Assembly (NCBI GenBank): GCA_963556255.1
Contig: OY744605.1
Span: 11,457,379-11,521,378 of the forward strand
DNA from: Allolobophora icterica
Taxonomy: Eukaryota; Annelida; Clitellata; Crassiclitellata; Lumbricidae
Length of the DNA stretch: 64,000 bases
Direction of reading: 5' to 3'
In this document: positions 58,106-64,000 of the stretch, one piece after another
Numbering within the stretch: the stretch's first letter is position 1
How the letters are laid out: each line of letters begins with the position of its first letter
The notes under the pieces: model-generated
Seen by the model: only the letters and a program-made list of their open reading frames with translations
Told to the model about the DNA's origin: nothing
The model's database searches: none
Program-made: the position numbers and the translations under genes

Positions 58106-60500
58106 CTGCGCAGTGAAAGCAGACGAAGTGTACAGTATGTAATTCAACATATAAGTACGTAAGTAAGTAAGTAAGTAAGTATATTCTTTATTTTAACCAG
58201 TTGACAAAACGCACTCTGGTGTACATTGCATGTAAATTAGCAGTTTGCAAGTTACGGTTTCCGGTTTAATTCAAATACAACATCCTAACCAAGAAATTCT
58301 TTCTCATTGAGCTATCAGCTTTGGGTAAAATCCGGTCATGTGTTCTTGGCCGAAACGTGTATACAGTTTTCTTCCTTGGAAAACAATATAAAACGATACA
58401 ATACATCATATTACGACTATTTGACGGTCGTGGTCTGTACATAACATATATGATTGAAGTCTTACACTGGCTCCCGATTACTTCGCGTATCCAGTATAAG
58501 ATCCTCCTTCTGGTTTCCAAGTCCCAGCTACGGCTTGCCCCTAAATACCTCTCTGACCTTATGCGGCAACCGCTCTCTGCAACTTCTGTTCGTCCTTTGC
58601 GCTCTACTGGCCGTCTTGATCTCTTTGTCCCTCGTACTAGGACCACTCTGGCTCAACGTCGAGCTTTTGCTGTAAGAGGTCCCTCTGCATACTTGGAATG
58701 GTCTTCCATCTCGACTTCGAACTAAACTCATGATGGAAATCTCCCCAGCATCTATACTCGCTTGCTCAAGACGTTTCTGTTTCCACGGGGCTCATGCACT
58801 AAGGGCGGCTCTGAATAGTTTATACTGGGAGAGGCGCCTTATAAATTACTAGATACGATACGAAACGGAGCATGGCGACCACAGCCCAGTTCATTATGTT
58901 TTATTGTATTGTATTGTACTCCTCTGCCTCCTCTTTCTGGCTTTTCTGGCAAACGAAAACGGATCTCCACTGGACGTCTCAGGACAACCCCTTTGACACG
59001 ACGCAGCGCTCGTGAATAAGCTGGTGCCCTGTGCAGGCTGTGCTTAGCTTTAAAGTAGCTCTTTATAAACTTAGAGTTTACGATTACGTTTCGGAGCCAT
59101 TCCGCATCACTGCCATTTCTACTCTCGATATTATACGCATCAGCTTTGCCCATACTAGTTGCATGTTCTCTCCAAGAAAGGTTCAGGATGCATGGCCGCT
59201 TCCTTATGATGGCAACACTGTGAAGCTTTGTCTCGGGAGCCGACTCTGTCTCTTACTGATAATGGCCATTTCCATAGGCGTAATTTACTGGTGGTCCGAA
59301 GGGTCGGTTGTCAGGAACCTGCAGTGATATGCTGAATACCAACCATAAAAGATGAACCTGTTTGTTTGATGAACCCATCTGTATGATGAACCCACCTGTA
59401 TGATAAACATATCTGCTCGATGAACCCATCCGTATGATGAACATGAACCCAGGGACGTCTATCCCCCCTAAGTCATTGGAGCAACTTTCCTTCCCCGCCC
59501 TCCTCTTCCCCTTTCCCCTCCCCCCCCATAATGATGGCACATACACTGACAGGACCCACCTATTTTTTGGATGGAGCATTTGCTCCAAGGTTTCTATGGA
59601 GTATAAACGCCCTTGCATGAACCTACCCGTATGATGACCCCACCTGTGTGATGAACCTACCTGTATGATGAATCTACCTGTATGATGAACGTATACGTGT
59701 ATGATGAACCTACCTGTTCGATGAACCTACCTGTATGATGGACCTATCTGTATGATGAACATACCTGGGCATTACCTGCATAATGAATCTACCTGTATGA
59801 TATAACCTAAATATATGCAGAACTTACCTGTGTGCGTGTATGTATGTTTCTTCATGTCCGACTTCTGATGGAACCTCTTGTTACAGTACTGGCACGGATA
59901 AGGTCTTGTTCCGCTGTGTATCATCAGATGAGTCGATAACGTCGATGCTCTTTTGAAGCACTTACCACACGTCTTGCACCGGAACCGTCGCTTCTCCTTC
60001 TTCTCGCTCTCGGCATAGGCATCTTCCTCGGCACCTTTCAAGTCGCCGCGTTCTTTGAAGTTGCCGCGTTCTTTGAAGTCGCCGCGTTCTTTGATGTCAC
60101 CGCCATCCTCGTCAGATGCCGAGGTAGTTGCTCGCTCGCGGCCAAAGGTCGAATATTTGGCATCACTCGGAGCGAGTCCGGTGGATATCTCCTCAGGAAT
60201 GAATCTGCCGTCTTCTTCTGGTGTTTCGGAACATCGAGAGCGTCTTCTTCCGACACCGAATTCACCCGGAGCGGAACAGGAGTTGCGATCGAGGTGGTTC
60301 CGTTTCGTTGTGTTTCTGAGACTGTAAGAGAGTGCGGCATTTTCAGAAGACTCTTTCGTAGTCTTCGATTGTTGTGCTTGGTTTAAGTCGGTGCTTGGAG
60401 ATGTAGGTTCGTATGGTGTCGTTCTCGACAAGAAATCGTCAAATGCCGGATTCCAGATTCTTATCGTTCTCTCGTTGATTTCGCCTTTCTCGTCACCCAT
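57843..60500 (-). CDS. GFI1: GFI1/Senseless-like C2H2 zinc-finger transcription factor
   Basis: Two-exon nuclear DNA-binding protein of 311 residues. Four C2H2 fingers: [19 protein letters not shown] (173-195), [19 protein letters not shown] (201-223), [19 protein letters not shown] (229-251) and [19 protein letters not shown] (257-279). Linkers are HSGTRPY, HTGEKPY and HPGYKPF. The first three match the third, fourth and fifth fingers of the GFI1 family, the ones that contact DNA, almost residue for residue; the last is divergent. Vertebrate GFI1 has six fingers and a SNAG repressor motif at the N-terminus. Here fingers one and two are absent and the N-terminus starts MGDEKGE. The start is the first ATG after an in-frame TAA six bases upstream. 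Low-complexity acidic and basic sequence precedes the fingers, with a KERGDF-type hexapeptide repeat at 137-155. Family members repress transcription in blood and sensory-cell differentiation; the role here is inferred. Confidence 0.93.
58156..58183. repeat. (TAAG)n microsatellite
   Basis: About seven GTAA units in the GFI1-like intron. Confidence 0.9.
58440..58866 (+). mobile_element. CR1-like LINE 3' fragment in the GFI1-like intron
   Basis: [49 protein letters not shown], then GAGAGGCGCCTTATAAATTA and (GATAC)n. Same family as 44655-46591, 5' truncated, with a frameshift near 58690. Confidence 0.88.
58985..59095 (+). repeat. SINE R copy
   Basis: GCGCTCGTGAATAAGCTGGTG, CCCTGTGCAGGCTGTGCTTAG, CTTTATAAACTTAGAG, TTTACGATTACG. 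Confidence 0.75.
59330..59815. repeat. 17-bp minisatellite (ACCTGTATGATGAACCT)n
   Basis: About 17 diverged units next to the exon 1 donor of the GFI1-like gene, split by the MITE at 59460-59615. Confidence 0.9.
59460..59615. mobile_element. 156-bp hAT-type MITE inside the minisatellite
   Basis: Ends CAGGGACGTCTATCCCCC and (inverse) CAAGGGCGTTTATACTCC match at 13 of 18. CATGAACC flanks both sides (59452-59459, 59616-59623), an exact 8-bp duplication, although the host array itself contains ATGAACC units. Confidence 0.8.
59828..60500 (-). CDS. GFI1: GFI1-like exon 1 (residues 1-224)
   Basis: 673 nt, ending ACA G|GTAAGT, phase 1, inside the HTGEKP linker. It holds the disordered N-terminal region and fingers one and two. 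The 18-bp DNA repeat at about 60041-60098 encodes the [18 protein letters not shown] run. Confidence 0.93.
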
Positions 60501-60666
60501 GACTTATAAATAAGCAGCGAACAGTGGCTAATATACTACTTGCCCTAAATTTATTATAAATAAATATATTTTGTAGATTGCGCTACGGTATAATATATTA
60601 CGCTTTATGTAATGTAAATCTTGTGTACGTTAATGTTGCGTACTGTTACGGTGTCACGTTATAATG

Positions 60667-60973
60667 GGTTCTAGGACTTTTCGCCCCCGGAAGATTCACT
60701 CCCGGAAGATTCGACCCCGACATCCCCCCCCTGGAAGTTTCGCCCCCGGAAGACTAGAAGCGGGATCTGTGATGAAAATGTAGCTAAGGCTAGAAGCGGG
60801 ATCTATGATGAAAATGTAACTAAGGCTAGAAGCTGGATTAGAGATGAAAATATAACTAAGACTAGAAGCGGGATCTATGATGAAAATGTAACTAAGGCTA
60901 GAAGCGGGGGCGAATCTTCCCGGGGGCGAATCTTCCGGGGGCGATTCTTCCGGGGGTGAAATTTCCGTATCCC
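60667..60973. mobile_element. putative 307-bp element with a 36-bp internal tandem array
   Basis: Imperfect inverted ends of about 32 bp (GGGTTC...TCGCCCCCGGAAGATTC and its counterpart). Both flanks read CGTTATAATG. Inside, four units of CTAGAAGCGGGATCTATGAT plus GAAAATGTAACTAAGG (36 bp). The flanking sequence is itself rich in TTATAATG, so the target duplication could be coincidence. Confidence 0.6.
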
Positions 60974-60983
60974 CGTTATAATG

Positions 60984-61567
60984 ATATATGTTACGTTTGA
61001 AATTATGCTTACGTAATAATGTTTTCGAAACGCTATAATGTTATGTTTTGCATTCTAATGTTAAATGTTACGTCGCAATGTGTACGTGTTATTTTATTAT
61101 TGGTCATAATATCTGTTGTGTTATATAATGTTATACGTTACGCTATAATGTTATATTACCCTATGTTATATTATAGGCCTACGCTGTAATCAATGTTAAT
61201 GTTGCGTTGTATTTTTACATGTTGCGCTGTAAGGTTAGGTTGTTATATGTTACGACGATGAATCGAGGCTTTCTTAAGCTAAAACCTGCCCAAGAATTTA
61301 AGAAATTTGCGTTGCATTTCATGAACTTCGATTGTATGTTGTGAACTAGGCCTACTGCTTCGTGTGCACTTCTGAACTACCCCGGTACTGACTATTTATT
61401 TTACTTCTAAACTGGAGCCATATATTTTGTGAACTATAGGCCTATATAGGCCTACCGGCACTTGTATTGTCGCCTATTGTAAACTTCGTACAGAGTCTCG
61501 TAAAAGACGTAAGCCTACAGCTAGATCATTGCTCTATAATTATTAACTATAGGATCTCGTTTTAATA
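60984..61567. other. upstream of the GFI1-like gene
   Basis: Irregular ATGTTACGTTATAATGTTAT repeats to about 61255, then unremarkable sequence. Promoter elements of the minus-strand gene would be expected in 60501-61500, but none is clear. Confidence 0.4.
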
Positions 61568-61744
61568 TTACGCACTTGTCTGAACATGCGCTACATAAAT
61601 TCCATCTACTGATGAATATCGAATATAGTCATTAGGCCTAAACTTTACCGTTAGGCCTAGTCCAGTAGGCCCTATATTAATTTTGCGATTGAGAAGAAGA
61701 ATGCGGAGAAGAAGAGTGTGAAAGAGAATAAGAAGAAGTCGTTT

Positions 61745-62030
<286 letters not shown>

Positions 62031-62281
62031 TCTTCCTCAAGAATAAAACCACTCCGATGCAGCTGCAGGTCTAACCGAGGTTCACGGTTGAATCGTCGTC
62101 GACACGCTTGATCTGTTTCAGCAACACGTAGCCTTCTAACTGTCAATGGGCCATGATGTTTCGTGGTTTCTTTATAAACTCTTGATTCCATCATTGGCTG
62201 CTCCCTCATCCCAAGCTCCCAGCTGCAGTAGCACGAGATGGCGGATGGCATTAACGGCTTCGGATCGCAGCCAATCAACAC
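62031..62281 (-). other. open frame of unknown nature next to the microsatellite
   Basis: About 84 non-repetitive codons (LGMREQPMMESRVYKETTKH, then VRRLRVAETDQACRRRFNRE) open into a long Ser run. No family recognised and no splice context that convinces; it could be part of a transposon protein or chance. Confidence 0.2.
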
Positions 62282-62483
62282 ACCGCTTCACCGATCGCCA
62301 TAGATTATCATAATTTCCGACCAATCAGAGCTTTGAATGGCAAAATCTGTTCCGGACCTTGAAGACCGATGGCGGAAAAGAGGCGTGGATCATTGTACCA
62401 TGGGGCCTCGGTAGCGGCGCACCAGATCCTGCGAGCAGATAGGGGCCTGTAAAAGATAGTCGAACCAGTGCCAGGTTCCAGTG

Positions 62484-62560
62484 CCGTCTTAGGCATGGGC
62501 ACGATTGGCAGTTGCCACAGGCCCCACGATTCTATATAGGGGCCCTAGAAATACCTTAAA
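62484..62560 (+). mobile_element. possible hAT end fragment
   Basis: CAGTGCCGTCTTAGGCATGG followed by GGCAGTTGCCACAGGCCCCA and GGGGCCCTAGAAATACCTTA resembles one terminus of the element at 55852. No partner end found. Confidence 0.45.
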
Positions 62561-62622
62561 AAAATTAATGTATGCGTGACCTTCACGCACTAGTGCATTG
62601 CTTTGCTTCCTCCTCATCCTCC

Positions 62623-62712
62623 ATCACCACCACCACCACCACCACCACCACCACCACCACCACCACCACCACCACCACCACCACCACCACCACCACCACC
62701 ACCACCACCACC

Positions 62713-62746
<34 letters not shown>

Positions 62747-62752
62747 TCATCG

Positions 62753-62793
<41 letters not shown>
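62623..62793. repeat. (CAC)n(CAT)n compound microsatellite
   Basis: About 35 CAC units followed by about 21 CAT units. Confidence 0.97.
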
Positions 62794-62796
<3 letters not shown>

Positions 62797-63837
62797 GAAA
62801 CATACATTAATTGTTTAAAGGTATTTCATGAACATAGCAGAGAAAAACCCAGAGACTCCAACAGCAGAATTAAAGAAATAGGATAATAGGACCGCTGCCA
62901 CCAAGTAGATTGTTTAATGATTGCTTTATTTAAATTAGATGATTGTTTAGATGTTTGGTGAATGGTATTTGTACCACACAGCCCACACCGATCATCGTTT
63001 GAAAAATATTCCAACAAAGCCAACAACATCATCACCCGGTTCACTACCAACTGGCCAATAAATGAAATCAAGCACTCAATAGCTACTTTCGACTCAACTG
63101 ATAGAATCGTGTGCAAAACGATTCCTGGAACGTAGCGTGCATTGCCAGGAAATCTGCCTGCGCCGGACCATTAGGGGGCCTACAATTATTAAGCTTTGAG
63201 ATAAGTGGAATCAAATGTGGTGTGGAAGCGATGCGCGCTTCGACGAAAGACCGAGATTAAACACACAGACAAAACGTTTGACCTATAATTTGCTCAGTTA
63301 TAGACGTCGAGCTTAACAGAGCATTTTATAACGTCGATCGGCTTAAAACCCGTTGAGAAATAAACACTAATGGCTCGGTTGGCGGTTAGACCGGGCCAAT
63401 CACGCAAATCGGCCATCTAGTGAATGAAGCTAAAATCACCTCTGGACCCGTGGCGCCATCTGGGCAGCTGTGTCTCTAAAGGCGTTCGTGATGGGAAAGT
63501 GTAAATCCATCAGTCCATCCTTCCTTCCGTCCGTTGGGCATCAACATCAACCTCAGCAGCAATCACTTCTACGGTTCTTCATCGCCTGCGATCGCCGTTG
63601 GTGTTAGCAGAAGCTAATCTGTGGCGCAGACATAGGGCCTAGGCTACTTGGGCGATTTACATTAGGGTCATGTTGCAAAGGCCTAGGCCTAGGCCCTATA
63701 GTGCAGTGGAATCTACCACCGCGTCGCGTTGCCCATGTAGCCTACAATGTCTCTTGGAAGAAACAATGCGATTATAAGCCTATACCCTTTGTAGTATTTA
63801 ACATAAAGCTTTATGCTGCATATATGCACGCATATAT
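62794..63837. other. no recognisable gene
   Basis: Non-coding; short TAGGCCTA-type palindromes at 63650-63690. Confidence 0.4.
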
Positions 63838-64000
63838 CAGTCCTGTTGTCCTCGAGACCAAGGTCTTGGTCTCGAGTGCACTCGAGTTCGTTTTTAAAAG
63901 TCTTGGTCTTGGTCTTGAGACCAAAGGTCTTGGTCTTGGTCTTGAGGTTCAAGGTCTTGGTCTTGGTGTTCAAAGTCTTGGTCTTGGTTTTGCAAGACCA
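63838..64000 (+). mobile_element. hAT-type element with 27-bp GTCTTG arrays, copy D, cut by window end
   Basis: CAGTCCTGTTGTCCTCGAGA then GACCAAGGTCTTGGTCTCGA and the first GTCTTG array, exactly as the left end of copies A and B. The rest lies outside the window. Confidence 0.88.

Overview
This is a 64 kb piece of an intron-rich, repeat-dense animal nuclear genome. Split genes with GT-AG introns, tRNA-headed SINEs, CR1-like LINEs, hAT and Tc1 DNA transposons, and long microsatellites all point to a metazoan. The very frequent palindrome TAGGCCTA and the close match to vertebrate ABCC1 and GFI1 proteins suggest a marine invertebrate, perhaps a deuterostome. That placement is inference.

There are two protein-coding genes, both on the minus strand. 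(1) A complete ABCC1 (MRP1)-type ABC transporter runs from the ATG at 36122 to the stop at 5100. I rebuilt it by hand as 29 coding exons with matching phases. They total 4653 nt, giving 1550 residues in the order TMD0, L0, TMD1, NBD1, linker, TMD2, NBD2. (2) A GFI1/Senseless-like C2H2 zinc-finger factor of 311 residues lies in two exons between 60500 and 57843. Their functions (conjugate export and transcriptional regulation) are unrelated, and nothing suggests a functional cluster.

Layout: 1-5.1 kb, repeats and the transporter 3' flank; 5.1-36.1 kb, the transporter with introns full of SINEs, LINE scraps and tandem arrays; 36-39 kb, upstream flank; 39-57 kb, a transposon-dominated intergenic block; 57.8-60.5 kb, the zinc-finger gene; 60.5-64 kb, repeats and microsatellites.

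The most notable system is the mobile DNA. Several unrelated non-autonomous elements with hAT hallmarks (CAG...CTG-type inverted ends and 8-bp target duplications readable at both ends) each carry a private internal tandem array. One, at 46592-54289, contains about 7 kb of a 14-bp satellite and sits in the tail of a LINE with target duplication CGATACGA. A second family (13221-14143, 39638-42076, a truncated copy at 1793, and one running off the window end) carries 27-bp GTCTTG-based arrays at both ends. One of its copies is split by a 1547-bp element with 17-bp inverted ends and an iterated TCCACTCCGTTAC motif. Within the transporter there are also a 298-bp tandem duplication over a splice acceptor, a GC donor, and a stray copy of 40 bp of exon 16 in an intron.
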